From contig CM037587.1 in assembly GCA_021018995.1 (NCBI GenBank), positions 5,520,866 to 5,584,865 on the forward strand: a stretch of DNA of 64,000 bases. Direction: 5' to 3'. Below the pieces are notes generated by a model. It saw only the letters and a program-made list of their open reading frames with translations, was not told the origin of the DNA and did no database searches. The position numbers and the translations under genes are program-made. This stretch comes from Chloranthus sessilifolius. Its lineage: Eukaryota; Streptophyta; Magnoliopsida; Chloranthales; Chloranthaceae. This document shows positions 41,961-55,043 of the stretch, piece after piece (within the stretch, counting starts at the first letter, position 1; every line of letters starts with the position of its first letter).

Positions 41961-44527
41961 TGTGCAGACCTGACTTTCTCCTATACGAAATACCGGAAAG
42001 GGCGACTAGCCAACCTATCAATAAATCGATAAGCCGAACAAAATGCAATTAAATATCAGAGCACAACAAAAGAAGTTCCATTTCTACTCAATATATAATA
42101 CAAAAGTAACGGTTCTAATCTCATGGGAACACACGTGAAAAAGAGAACCGAAACAAACCACCAGTGATGATTGACCATCACAGACACATGATTCACAAAA
42201 TAATGTATTACATATTTTAAAAATACAAAACAATTAGACCAGACGTACCAAGCCCAATTCTCAAATTTCTCAAAACATAATATCAAAAACGAGGCCAAGT
42301 CTCAATCAAGGTAAGAATTCGTCAGGAGAAATATTTGATTCTTCCTCTAGAACTTAGTCTAGATCACTCTCGTAACCCCGATCTTTCGTCTCTACACCTG
42401 TAACGTATAGTCAGGGTGAACTAACAGTCTAAGCTAAATAGAAGAAACTCAATTTCTATTACATTTCATTAGAACAAATATCATTTCAAGAACTAAAATC
42501 GAAGTATATGTGTTTTCGAAATAGATATTCAAAAGCAGGTACTTTTTCTAAATTTCGAAGACTAATCTCAAGTGCAATTTCTTGAACATATATTAATTAG
42601 AGAGCTATGAACAGAAATCAAACGAATCAAGATTTCAATATTTTCGGATTCTTATTCATGCAATGCTTCTCTGATTAATGGCTTAAAACATTAACTTAAA
42701 TCAATCTCCCAAGCATCTATAGCTTGGAAGCCGAAGACTTTCCGATGAGAACCCCTACCATCATCGTTCAATGAATAATTTTTGAAAGATGTCACAAGCC
42801 CCTGCATTATGAGGGTAACTTGTGTCATGTGAATACAAATATACAGATATCCCATTGTGCCGGTCACAGATATCCCGCCGTGTCGGTGGGGATTCGTTCT
42901 TATGAACCTTAAGTCAAATGCAATTTCTAACATATAGTTCAGATTTCAAATGCGGATTTTGATATTTAATATATATAGCTAGTTTCGGAGTTCTGATTTC
43001 AGAATCAAATGCTAGTTTCAGAGTTCTGAGTTTAGATGTTAAACAAATCTAATACGGATTTAAATCAAATGCAGAGTTGTAAATCATGTTCAAAAGAAAA
43101 TTCATGTAATCAAAATTCTCATGGATTACAACATGATATTCATATAAATTGAGACAAACATGTAAATAAAATTTGAGGTTCTCCTACCTCAGTCATGATT
43201 CGTACAAAATCACTCGAACCGGTCTAAGACTCCACGTGGACGTTTGTAACCTGAACCTACATTCAAATTCATCCAAAGACCCTTTAAATATCTAAGGAAG
43301 CCTAATGGTCGAAGTTCCGAAAATTTCCCAAGAAAAACACCCAAAACTGCTCAATTATTTATCTCGCACGAGCGAGATTTAGGGTTGGGCGCGCGAGTCC
43401 AATGACACCCAACTAGCTCGGGCATGCAAGACACAGAGACTTACTAGAGCCTCTCTCTCCTCTGTCCCTTCAGGTACACGAGGTTTTCTAAAGGCAGCTC
43501 GGGCGTGCGAGAAATGAAAATCGAGCGTGCGAGACTCAATGGCACACCCAGCTCGGGCGAGTGAGGAATAGAGGTTCACTTCCTCTGTTGTTCCTCGAGC
43601 GCACAAGGCTTCGAAGCCTTCGAAGGCTGCTTTCATGAGAGAGAGACTTGAAACTTCGGGTGTCAGAGTTTGAAACTTCTCGATTAGTTTGAAACCCATT
43701 TTCCTCGCGGCTTCTTGCCATTTTCACCTAAAATTTTCACACGAATTTCAAGCAAATAAACCAAGAATTTAATCTACTAATCTAAACCATTAAAAGTCAA
43801 AGGAATCTAACCTTTCTTCGATCGATTTCGCTGCTTATGAGGAGAGTTGCCCAACGAGGGTTTCAGAGCGAAGCTTTCGGATTTCTACAGTGATTCCACA
43901 ACGATTGATCAAAGCGAGGCACAAGGTGAAGTCATCTACGATCACGGATAGATTTCAACTTCTTCAAAGCGCGGGAGATGATCGCGAGATGGAACATTCA
44001 TGAAAAAAGGTTTCTAAAGCAAAATGGGTTTGAAACGGTCGGAATTCACCAAAGGTGGAACTCAAGCAATGCCGACGTAACGTGCTTCTCTAAGTGTGTG
44101 GAGCTTGCAGCGCGATCGCGATCTCGTGATTGAAATCTCAAAAAAGGGGTTTGAAGGTGACGGATTTTCCAAGAAGTGGGTTCGGTTCTCCTTTTCTTCT
44201 CAAATTTTTGCAAAATAGCTTAGCCTCTAAGCTTCCCCTCTCCTCTCCCTTATAACCCAACGAATCACAAAAATATCTTTGATATTTATTCCCAAAATTC
44301 TATCCATTTGCCTTAAGGTTCATATTCGGAGTTAAGCGGCACACCATGAGTCGGTGCATGGCTTTGCCACTAAAGGTTCAAATCAAGACCCAAACCGATC
44401 TCTTTACACACCATTTATCCAAGAATTATTTAATTATTATTTAAAGCTTAAGAAGACATCGGTCGCCGTGCTAGACACACATATGGGGGTCAGTCGAGTT
44501 CGGGTTCGGGATATCCGAGATATTACA
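41961..44527 (-). repeat. 3' LTR of element 2
   Basis: 2567 bp, homologous to 49140-51497 with many scattered differences. Its lower terminus reads TGTGCAGACC where the other LTR has TGTGACGACC. GCTCGGGCGTGCGAG-type units at 43370-43610. Confidence 0.88.
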
Positions 44528-44540
44528 TTCTCCCCTTCTT
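44528..44540 (-). other. Polypurine tract of element 2
   Basis: AAGAAGGGGAGAA in element sense, directly upstream of the 3' LTR, where plus-strand priming occurs in LTR elements. Confidence 0.8.
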
Positions 44541-44869
44541 AGAACTTTTCGTTCGCGTAAATGCTATACGTGATGTTTGATTTGTAAGGTAGTACGCATT
44601 CTAAGAAAATACACACACTTGCAGCAGTCCTAGATAGCGACAACTAAGCATACATACCTGCAGCATTCTTAGATAGCAACAACTAAATAGGAAGAATTTA
44701 CTTACATTATATTAACAAAGTTTTGGCCCATTAATTCATGATTGTCAATATACTTGTAACATAAAAAAAAAAATTCTGAATTTCCATGACATACAAACAT
44801 AAGTCATATCGAGACAAGATTACATTAAATTTTGTCATTAGATCTTACCATCACGCACTGAAATGACTA

Positions 44870-46300
44870 ATTTCACTCAAATAATTTTGGGCATTGGTCG
44901 CGAATCTCCGCTTCGCGTTCCCAAGTGGGTTTTTCGGAAGAATGATTTCGCCACCTGACAAGTACCAACGGAATTCATTTGGTACGCAACACTTGCTCTT
45001 TCCGATCGAGAATTTGCACCGGTTCCTCTCTAACGGTCATATCGTCTCAATTTTCGATCGGTTGATAATCCAAGATGTGAGTTGGATCCTTCACATACTT
45101 CCTCAGCATAGATACATGAAAGACGTTATGCATGCTGGACCGTTGTGGCGGCAAAGTAATGCGGTATGCGACTTCGCCAATGCATCCCAAAATTTCAAAA
45201 AGTCTCACATAACGTGGACTTAGCTTTCCATGTTTTCCAAAGTGCATGACGCCCTTAGTAGGAGAAATTTTAATGAAGACTTTGTCTCCAATCTGTAAGG
45301 AACATATTATATCACTATTGTACACAAGTATGCATATATATAACGGAAATTTTATGGAAAACAACGCATCAAGTTTACCTGAAAGTCAATGCTTGTCCTC
45401 GTACGGTCGGCATAACTCTTTTGTCAGCTTTAAGTGACTCGCAATCTCTCACGGATTAACCGAACTGTTTCGATTGTACTTTCCACGATCTCTGGACCCA
45501 ATATAAGTTTCTCGCTCACTTCATCCCAATTAAGTGGAGACCTGCATCTCCGTCTATTTAAAGCCTCGTAGGGAGCCATGTCGATGCTATCGTGGTAGTT
45601 ATTGTTATAGGCGAACTCAATCAGTGCTAGGTGTTGGACCTTTGAAAATCTAACATGTAAGCATGCAGCATGTCCTCGATGATCTGGTTCACTCTCTCAG
45701 TCAACCCATCGGTCTGGGGATGAAATGCCGAAATCAAGCCTAGAACCCATCCGTTCCTTAAATCACTGCCAAAACTAAGATGTGTATAACGGGTCTCTGT
45801 CGGATACGATACTGACCGTTATACCATACAGCCTGAAAATCTCCTTGATGTACAACTCTGCGAGCTTGCTGACGGTATACATCATATTGTATGGCAGGAA
45901 ATGAGCAAATGTAGTCAACCTATCAACAATGACCTAGATGGCATTGTGTTTCTTTAACGTCCTCGGTAACCCTAGAATGAAGTCCACAGAAATGGCCTCC
46001 TATTTTCACTTGGGTATCGGTAATGGTTGTAACAATCCAGCTGGATTCCGATGATCAACCTTAACTTGCTAGCATACTAAATATTTTGACACATACTCGG
46101 CCACATCTTTCTTCAAACCTCTCCACTAGAAGCCTTTTCTTAAATCCTGGTACATCTTGGTACTTCCAGAATGTATGACATACATAAATCTGTGAGCTTC
46201 CTCCAAAATCGTGTCACGAAGCTCGGTATTGGACGGTATACATATCCGGTCCCTAAATAGTTGTTCCATCCTCTTGGATGGAGAAGTCTGGTTTAGTCCC
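44870..46300 (-). pseudogene. Integrase and chromodomain of element 2
   Basis: HPQTDGLTERVNQIIEDML near 45700 marks the integrase core; GDKVFIKISP and HNVFHVSMLRKYV (45070-45290) are its C-terminal part. Then QILDRKEQVLRTK and VRWRNHSSEKPTWE (44890-45010) form a chromodomain, which in active elements targets chromatin marks. At least two in-frame stops lie in the chromodomain segment. Confidence 0.8.
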
Positions 46301-46489
46301 ACTGATCACATCGCGTACGATGGTCATGATATCATCATTGATCATTTGTAGCTTGCGGATGTTCTAAAAAAATGTCGACCGGATGATGATAGTGGCCATC
46401 AAAGCTCCAGATCCCTTAACATCGAATCTCGCGTCGTTCAGGGCCATATCTTTAAGTAAATGCCATCAGTGTACTCTCGCGAAAAGGTC

Positions 46490-47790
46490 TGACAACTGAG
46501 CAGAGGACTTTCAGCTTAGTGCATCTACCACAACATTAGCTTTCCCAGGGTGGTACTGGATGGCACAATCATAGTCCTTTAGAAACTCCATCCATCTTCG
46601 TTGTCTCATGTTCAAGTCTTTCTGAGTGAAAAGGTACTTGAGGCTCTTGTGATCAGTGAATATATCGAACGTTTCCCTGTAGAGGTAATGCCTTCAAATT
46701 TTCATAGCAAATATAACTGTTGCCAACTCAAGATCATGAGTCGGATAATTCTTCTTGTGGTCCTTGAGTTGCCAGGAGCCGTAAGTAATGATTCTCTCAT
46801 CTTGATTGAGTACACAACCCAATCCACTCTATGAAGCGTCATTGTATACTGTAAAACCTCCACTGCCAGAAGGTATGACAAGTATTGATGCAGTAGTTTA
46901 CCACTTCTTGAGCTCCTAAAAACTCTGCTCACACTGCTCTGTTAAATCAAACTTAACAGTCTTTCTTGTAAGTTGTGTAAGGGGACCCAAGATCTTGGAA
47001 ACACCTTCCATGAATCGTCGGTAGTATCCCGCCAAACCAATGAAACTACGGACCTCTGTAACTATCTTCGACTGTCCCAATTCACAATCGACTCAATCTT
47101 TGCTGGATCAACTGTGATGCCAGTTTCAGATATAATATGGCTCAATAAACTGACCTGCTCAAGTCAAAACTCACACTTACTGAGTTTTACATATAATTTA
47201 TGGTCTCTGAGTGTTTGGAGAGCCATTCATAAGTGTTATTTCTCGAATAGATGAGAATATCATCTACGAAAACAACCACTGATTTGTCGATGTGTGGTTT
47301 GAACACTTGGTTCATCAAGTCCATAAATGACGTCGATGCGTTCGTTAACCCAAATGGCATCACTAAGACCTCATAGTAATCATACCTCGTGCGAAAAGCA
47401 GTCTTTGAAATGCCCTCAGCCTTGATCTTCAACTGATGGTAGCCTGACCTCAAATCAATTTTAAAAAAAAACTTTACGCCTTGCAATTGATCAAAGAGGT
47501 CATCAATCCGCAAAAGTGGATAACGATTCTTAATCGTCAACTTATTCAACTGGTGGTAATCGATGCAGAGTCGCATCGAACCATCCTTCTTCCTAACAAA
47601 CAAGACTGGTGCTCCCCAAGGAGACACCCTAGGTTGGATAAACTCTTTATCTAGAAGTTCTTGCAACTGCTCCTTAAATTCCTTCAACTCCGCTAGAGCC
47701 ATGCGTTACGGAGCTTTTGACAATGGCTCGGTACCTGGAGCCAACTCTATCGCGAACTCGATATCTCGATCATATGGAAATCTAGGAAGA
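46490..47790 (-). pseudogene. Reverse transcriptase and RNase H of element 2
   Basis: Reverse transcriptase: [46 protein letters not shown] and the catalytic FVDDILIYS within 47187-47702. RNase H downstream: [16 protein letters not shown] and [16 protein letters not shown] at about 46500-46660. Several stops interrupt the frame below 47187. Confidence 0.85.
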
Positions 47791-47902
47791 TCCTCTGGGA
47801 ATACATCCGGATACTCGTATGCAACTGGAATGTCGGAGATGTTATTCTTCTCCTCTTTCTGATCTTACAAGTAAGCGAGATATCCACAACATTCGTTCTT
47901 CA

Positions 47903-48290
47903 TCATACGCTCAGCTCGTATGCTGAGATGAATGGTGCAACACTAGATTTGACTCCATAAAATTGAAAGGATTTCCTCTTTGGAGGGTGAAAAGTTACCA
48001 CTTTCTGGAGGCAATCTACGCTTGCATGGTAAGCGGATAGCCAATTTATTCCTAGGATTATATTGAATCCTTCCATCTTCAATAAAATCAGGTCTGCCAC
48101 GGTTTCATGGTCTTCAACCAACACAATGACTGACAGACACACTGTTACTATTCTTACTGCATTTCTCATAGGAACCGACATTGCCAAAATGAAGTCCAAA
48201 GACTTGGGAATGACGCCTAATTTTGCTGAAAATAGCGGAGTGACAAAGGAGTGAGTAGACCCTAGGTCTATCAACACTCACGCCTCAGTT
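47903..48290 (-). pseudogene. Aspartic protease region of element 2
   Basis: The reading LIDLGSTHSFVT has the D-x-G active-site type of retroviral proteases, followed by GFNIILGINWLS. Open for 124 codons, but disconnected from gag and reverse transcriptase by stops. Confidence 0.75.
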
Positions 48291-48459
48291 TCACATATGT
48301 CACCTTCTTGGCGCATAGGTAGTGTACCTAAGGCTTACACGTGCAATTTAATCAAGTATTCACAAAGTGTGTGGCGTTCACGAATGTCAAGTATTATAGT
48401 AAGATGCTAATTAATTCAAATGAAGGTAAAAATTTACATTCGAAATTTAATTATACCTT

Positions 48460-49028
48460 AGATCATGTTGTTGGATGTCTGGGTATCCATTGCAGCAATG
48501 GCATAAGCCTGACCTTGAACAGTAGGTTGAGAAGATCTCTGAGTAGAAGCCGAAGTGCTTCTCCCCTTGTCTTCCTCAAGACAATCCTTGATCAGGTGCT
48601 CGATCTTACTGCATATGAAGCAAACTCATGTGATCCTCCTGCATTCCTTAGTCTTGTGTGGTTTCTCACACTTTGTACACAATGGGGCTGGAGTGGACGG
48701 CACAACACGAGATGATCCCTGTGCCACAGATGGTCCACTCGCAACGGTGCTTGAAGGACGGGATGGTCGCATAGTTAATTTCCTAGATGATCTCTGATAG
48801 GAGGTCGGCCCAAAATATGTAGCAGGTCTCAAGTAAGCCAGTTGAGTAGGATATATCTGTCGTCTCGAGAATCTCGGCTTCTTACTTACCTGCTCAGAAG
48901 CACTAGACTGCCCCTAGCCAATCCGTAGCGATTCCAACACCCCTAGATGTATCAATGCCCTCGGGAACATCCTCCATCCAAACTGTTCTTGATCCAACTC
49001 TACCTCTACCTCTGAACCTTAGGGCCAT
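48460..49028 (-). pseudogene. gag of element 2 with central deletion
   Basis: Begins MALRFRGRGRVGSRTVWMED at 49028, parallel to element 1 gag. After about 45 residues it reaches a stop and jumps to the region before the zinc knuckles; the capsid part is missing. CTKCEKPHKTKEC and CFICSKIEHLIKDC knuckles remain, with a stop between them. Confidence 0.75.
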
Positions 49029-49125
49029 GCTGCTCTATCATTTTTTAAACAACAACTTTGATCAGTATATTGATTGTGAAAACAATCAAGCCCATAGGCC
49101 TAATGGTTCTAGACATAAAGCCATA

Positions 49126-49137
49126 TCTTGGATACTA
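49126..49137 (-). other. Degraded primer-binding site of element 2
   Basis: TAGTATCCAAGA in element sense, 2 bp inside the LTR, matching the element 1 site at 8 of 12 positions. Confidence 0.55.
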
Positions 49138-49139
49138 AC

Positions 49140-51497
49140 TGTGACGACCCGACTTTCCTGTATCCGAAATATCGAAAAGGCCAGCTCGCCAACCTATCGA
49201 TAAATTGATAAGCCGGATAAAATACAATCAAATATTAGAGTACAACAAAAGTAGTTCCATTTCTACTCAATATATAATACAAAAATAACGGTTCTAATCC
49301 CATGTGAACGCACATGGACAAGAGAACCGAAACGAACCATCGGTGATGGCCGACCATCACCGAAACATGGTTCACAAAATAATGTATTACATATTTCAAA
49401 AATACAAAACAATTAGGCCGGACGTACCAAGCCCAATTCTCAAAGTTCTCAAAACAGAATATCCAAAACGAGGCCAAGCCTCAATCAAGGAAAGAACTAG
49501 TCAGGAGGAATCTCTGACTCTTCCTCTAAAATATAGTCTGGATCACTCTCGTAACCCCAATCCCGCGTCTCTATACCTGTGACGTATAGTCGGGGTGAGC
49601 TAACTGTATAAGCTCAATTGAAGAAACTCAATTTCTATTAGATTTCATCAGAACAAATATTGTTTCAAGGACTGAAATCGAAGCATATGCATTTTCGAAA
49701 CAGATATTCAAAAGCAGGTTCTCTTTCTAAATTTCAAAGACTAATCTCAGATGCAATTTCCTGAACATATATTAATTAGAGAGCTATGAGCGGAAATCAA
49801 ACGAATCAAGATTTTTCGATTGATTAATGGCTTAAAACATTCACTTAAACCAATCTCCCTAGCATCTATAGCTTGGAAGCCGGAGATTTTTCGATTGAAA
49901 TCCCTACCATCGTCGTTCAATGAATAATTTTTAGAAGATGCTATAAGCCCCTGCGTTTTGAGGGTAACTTGTGTCATGCGAATACAAATACACGTATATC
50001 CCGCCGTGCCGGTCATGGATATCCCGTCGCGTCGGTGGGGATTCATTCTTATGAACCTTAAATCAAATGCAATTTCTAACATATAGTTCATATTTCAAAT
50101 GCAGATTCTAATATTTAATATATAGCTAGTTTCGGAGTTTTGATTTCAGAGTCAAATGCTAGTTTGAGAGTTTTGAGTTTAGATGTTAAACAAATCAAAT
50201 ATGGATTTAAATCAAATGTAGAGTTCTAAATCATGTTCAAAAGCAAATTCATGTAATCGAAATTCTCATGGATTACAACATGATGTTCATATAAATTGAG
50301 ACAAACATGCAGATAAAATTTGAGGCTCCCCTACCTCAGTCACGATTCGTACAAAACCACTCGAACCGGTCTAAGACTCCACATAGACGTTTGTAACCTT
50401 AACCTACATTCAAATTCATCCAAAGACCTTTTAAAATGTCTAAGGAAGCCTAACGGTCAAAGTTCTGAAAATTTTCCAAGAAAAACACCAAACACTGCTC
50501 AACTATGTATCTCATGTGAGCGAGATTCAGTGTCGAGTGTGTGAGTCCAATGACACCCAACTAGCTCAGGTGTGCGACACAAAGGGTCTTACTGGAGCAT
50601 CTTTCTCCTCTGTCCCTTTGGGCGCACGAGTTTTCTGAAGGCTGCTCTAGAGCACGAGAAATGAATCTCGGGCGCGCGAAACTCAATGGCACACCCAGCT
50701 CGGGCGAGCAAGGAACAAAGGTCCACTTCCTCTATTGTTCCTCGGGCACACGAGGCTTTCAGAAGCCTTTCTGAAGGCTGCTCAGGCGAGCGAGACTTGA
50801 AACTCAGGCACGCGAGCTTCAGAAACTCTACAATTTCTGAGTTTCAGAAACCCGATTTCTACAACGATTCCACAACGATCGATCAAAGCGAGGCACAAGG
50901 TGAAGTTGTCTGCGATCACAGATCGATTTCAACTTCTTCAAAGCGCGAGAGACGATCGCGAGATGGAACATTCATGAAACTAGGTTTCTAAAGCAAAAGG
51001 GGTTTGAAACAGTCAGAATTCACCAAGGGCGAAACTCAAGCAATGTCGCCGTCACGTGTTTCGTAAAGTGTGCGGAGCTTGCGGCGCGATCGCGATCTTG
51101 TGATTGAAATCTCAATAAGGGGTTTGAAGGTGGCGGATTTTCCAAGAAGTGGGGTCGGTTCTCCTTTCTTCTTCTCAAAATTTTGCAAGACAGCTTAGCC
51201 TCTAAGCTTCCCCTCTCCTCTCTCTTATAACCCAACGAATGACAAAAATATCTTTGATATTTATTCCCAAAATTCTATCCATTTGCCTTAAGGTTCATAC
51301 TCCGTGTTAAACTCCGCGAGTCGGTGCACGACTTTGCCACTAAAGGTCCAAATCAAGACCCAAATTGTTCTCTTTGCACGCCAATTATCCAAAATTTATT
51401 TAATTATTATTTAAAAGCTTAAGGCGACATCGGTCGTCATGCCAGACATGCACACGGGGTTAGTTTAGTTCGGGTTCAAAATATCCGGGATATTACA
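49140..51497 (-). repeat. 5' LTR of element 2
   Basis: 2358 bp, TG...CA ends in element sense. Contains CTCGGGCG-type palindromes at about 50515-50820. The upper 0.67 kb is also present in the second duplication unit (57581-58250). Confidence 0.88.
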
Positions 51498-53256
51498 GTT
51501 AGAATTTCGATGCCTCGTGAAATTGAATTCTAACCTTCACGTTATTGAAGACACACTATTAACTCCTCTATTCTATATTTATATTGGTGTGTTATGTCAA
51601 TAAATATATGTATAAATATAATGATAATTTAGATATAAACCTTTTGTATGTTTGATAATTCTGTACTTTCATTTCGATCATGATATATAAGTTAGGGACA
51701 TGCTAGGTCATATGTACGCGAGTGTATGAGACCATGCTTATGCTTAAGCATAGCGATTCACTTAGATGGTATCGAAATGTGTAATATATCATACTCACAT
51801 ACCTTATAACTCATGATGGTATGAGACATCATGACGAGTAAGGTGAGTGTGAATTCAGTGTAGTCTCGTATACGGTGGCATATACGGTGACCCGACCACC
51901 CCAAGTTTTAATATAATAGGATAAGATATGAGTCAAGGTATGAGGTTTGGACCTTTAGGCCATAGTCATGGTGGGATTTTTTTTACAGTCACGCGAAACT
52001 CGAAATACAGGCATCCATATACGGATGCAATACTTCTATGGTAATATGGGCTGTCACATGAAGTACATCCATGTTACTACAGAATCTGTCTATTGGAAAG
52101 CGTGATTTATAAAGCTTACCGCACCGTGTTCATTATAGATTTAGGTCATTGAAGTATGATATGATATGAGTATGTTAATATAAGATAAGTTATGAGTACG
52201 ATAATAAGATACCACTGTGTAGGCTCGCAAAAGATTAAGAATTTAAGTCTCTGTACGTGTCGTTCCTTGCATAGCCACCGTAAGGGTAACAACGTCTTTT
52301 AGTCAATACAGGTCTCTGGGAGACATTATGAATTATGAGTTACCGACCGCCCCTGTGACTGGATGGGCTGTATGATTTGAGTATGATATGGAGGGTGTTA
52401 TGATATGGTGGTATGATACTATGGTGACCCTCACATGGCAGCTCGAGCAGTGACTGACACAAGTCGTTTAAGATTTTATGAGCATATTAGTTACGCTCAT
52501 GCGATGTACAAACGTATTTACAAGAATAATGAAAGAATATATGATATGATATGATATGTGATATGATAAGGTACGTTAGGATATAAGTATCTAGATCATG
52601 GTCCTGTATTCATGATTATGATATGAGTTTACGATATACACTTGATTTTATTATTTTCTTCTAATTTATTTAAGATATTATTATTATCACTCACGTGATA
52701 CACTCACAATGCACCTGAGTAAAATAGGATAGATTGGTGGTATATCCACTGAGTTTATGTGACTGAGTAAACTTATTCCACGAAAATCTAACAGTTACAG
52801 GTGACTATCTAGACGGAGTGAACGTTGGTTTCTTTGATCCGATTATTGTTGAGTACGTTGACCCGATGGACTTTGATTATCAGGAGCCTTGGGAGGGCAA
52901 CACTGTCGATTTTCTAGAGGACTACAGTGCTGATTTTGATTCGAGTGCTGGCTATTGACATCTGTGGACTCGATATTAGATTGATTTTATATTTTATTGT
53001 TAATACTATGGTTTCCTTTTATCCAATTTGTCTCTGACCTTGATTACGTTTTATTGGTGGATTTATCGCATTTACTCAACATTTATGATTGTCTTATATT
53101 CCATCTTTATTTGTTAGTTTTTCACGGATTTCATGGAACCAGATATGCACGAGAACTTTGATTATGTATATGTTCGCTTAGCGTATCTGGAATGCGTGCG
53201 GGTCATAACTCGGAATTCTAAGCCCTCGGGATGGGGTAGAATTTCGAGTTGTGACA
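51498..53256 (+). repeat. Right part of the split LTR (LTR-X)
   Basis: Related, on the opposite strand, to the solo LTR. The stretch GTGAAAC through CATCCATATACGGATG, AAGTACATCCA and GAATCTGTC near 52010-52120 matches the complement of 26700-26835. It ends GAATTTCGAGTTGTGACA. At 52770-52960 a conserved TTACAG/GTGA site is followed by an acidic open stretch ending SSAGY. Confidence 0.7.
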
Positions 53257-54726
53257 CATTAAAAGTGTCTCAATTTCGGAGACGATTTCAATAACAGTCG
53301 ATCTAAATTTTCCCATAATTTTTTTTTAAAAATAGAACAAAATTATTACAAAATCAGAGAAATCCCCAACATAACAGAACTACAATATCAATGAAGCTCT
53401 AATCAAAATACATCCCCAGCAGATTCAATGCTTTGCAAGCTAAAATACAAAACTTAAGTTATATACTCCAAAACCTAGGTCTTAAAAAATTTCAAACAAA
53501 TTTTTTTTAAAAGTAACAAAATTTTTAAATTTAACCTTAAAATGGTGGCCTACCAATCTCATAATCCACACACGTCCCGTTCCTAAGCCTTCACGAGCAC
53601 CAGGCACTAGCCCCGACAAGGCCTCCACCTGTGCCTCCATCACGAACATATCTATTTATGCTTCTTTCTGCAACAGTTTGAAAAAAAAAATTTAAGTTCA
53701 TACGAGCAGCTCTAAAGAACTTATGTTTAACAAGTACCTCTTGAACTCCTCGCTATTATAAGGACTGCCTATTAATGAGTAAAATTAAGTTTTAAATTTT
53801 TCTCAAAAAGTGTCTCAGATTCAATATTTCGAGTCCAAGGCATGGTTGAAACAAACATAGATAAACTTCTTTTCGCATTTCATTAGCTCGGAAAATCTAG
53901 CTCTATAACCATGAGAAAATAAAATAATAATGATAATAATAATAATGCTCATCTTGCACAATCAAAACATATATGAACCTCTGATTATCAGATAATTAGT
54001 ACCTCATAGAAGATCCGATCTTCCTCCAACAAAGTGAAGATTTAAATCTGAGACACTTTGTTCATGGGAAAACATGAATTATTGATTTATGAACTATTTT
54101 TATTTCTCCCCAATAGATTAAAAATATCATCCTCTGTAAATATAGACAAAAATAGACAAAGAATCCCTAAAAGTCAGACAGAAAGCAAGAAATGAAGTTT
54201 GTTTCCAAAGTGGCGACCACAGAGCGGATCCTTACATTGGTAGTGTTCACACATCTAACATCATTCATTTTGTGGCTAGGGATTGTATAATATGGGTGCT
54301 AGATTAACAAAAATCAATCATTTGTATGACATCGGTTCTTACTTGGCAGTTGAGACCACATAAGTTGGATGCAAAAGGTAAAACACTCCCCCATTAACCA
54401 CTACTAGTAACAATTTGTTTACTATGATTAAATATAGTAGGCTATTAAAATCAATGATCCTAAATGAAAGAAATCAGTAAAAGAAGAATAGATAGAGTTA
54501 TAAAGATACTTACAATGAAGAAGTCACTGACAAGGAAATACGAAGGTAGGCACCATGCCTATCATTCCTTGTCATCATCTAACCTGACATAGAATTGTAG
54601 CGCCAATATGGGGCTCAAACACCGAGTTGGTCTTCATCATCTATACAATCTTCTAAGTGAAGCCTTCCATTGCCATCTGCATTACCAAAAGTAATTAAGT
54701 ACTTAATTTTTTTATAGTGTATCTTT
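53257..54726. other. Unassigned DNA in duplication unit 1
   Basis: 53257-53870 is duplicated at 60000-60590; 53870-54726 is unit-1-only. AAGTGTCTCA occurs at about 53270 and 53806, which might mark another element's ends. At 54640-54690 the minus strand reads NADGNGRLHLED, like an EF-hand loop, after a TAATGCAG splice-acceptor-like sequence. No intact gene seen. Confidence 0.4.
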
Positions 54727-55043
54727 AAATTCACCCACTAAATCTCAAAGTTCACCCACATTGAAACCTATTGACTGCTTTGAATCAGACGATAGATCTT
54801 GATCATGGCTATACCATCTGACGGTCAGTTTTTTATTTCACATGGGACACGTCCCAAAAACATAACCTTAAAATCATATTTGAGCCACATGAAAATAAAA
54901 AATTGACGGCCTGATCATATGCCCATGATCTCAAGAACCATCGTGTGAAAGATTTGGAATGGAAAATAATCTCATTGTCTAGTTCAAAGCAGTCAATAGA
55001 TTTTTAACATGGGTAAATTCAAAGTTTCAGTGGCTGAATTCAA
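54727..55043. mobile_element. Foldback MITE copy
   Basis: Ends AAATTCACCCACTAAATC and inverted TTTCAGTGGCTGAATTC. Arms TATTGACTGCTTTGAATCAG and AGTTCAAAGCAGTCAATAG. Inner CCATCTGACGGTCAG and inverse TTGACGGCCTGATCA. Confidence 0.7.

Larger units (their letters stand above)
41961..51497 (-). mobile_element. Tekay/Del-like chromovirus (element 2), degenerate but full span
   Basis: LTRs at 41961-44527 and 49140-51497. In element sense it starts TGTAATATCCCGG and ends GTCACA. Flanks GTTAA (41956-41960) and GTTAG (51498-51502) match at 4 of 5. Order is 5' LTR, degraded tRNA-Met PBS, gag, protease, reverse transcriptase, RNase H, integrase, chromodomain, PPT, 3' LTR. Chromodomain after integrase and the zinc-knuckle gag fit the Tekay/Del lineage. 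Stops and a gag deletion make it inactive. Confidence 0.88.

Noticed and set aside
43379-43727. Overlapping 106- and 63-codon minus-strand ORFs
   Set aside because: They fall in the palindrome array of element 2's LTR and are interrupted in the other LTR.
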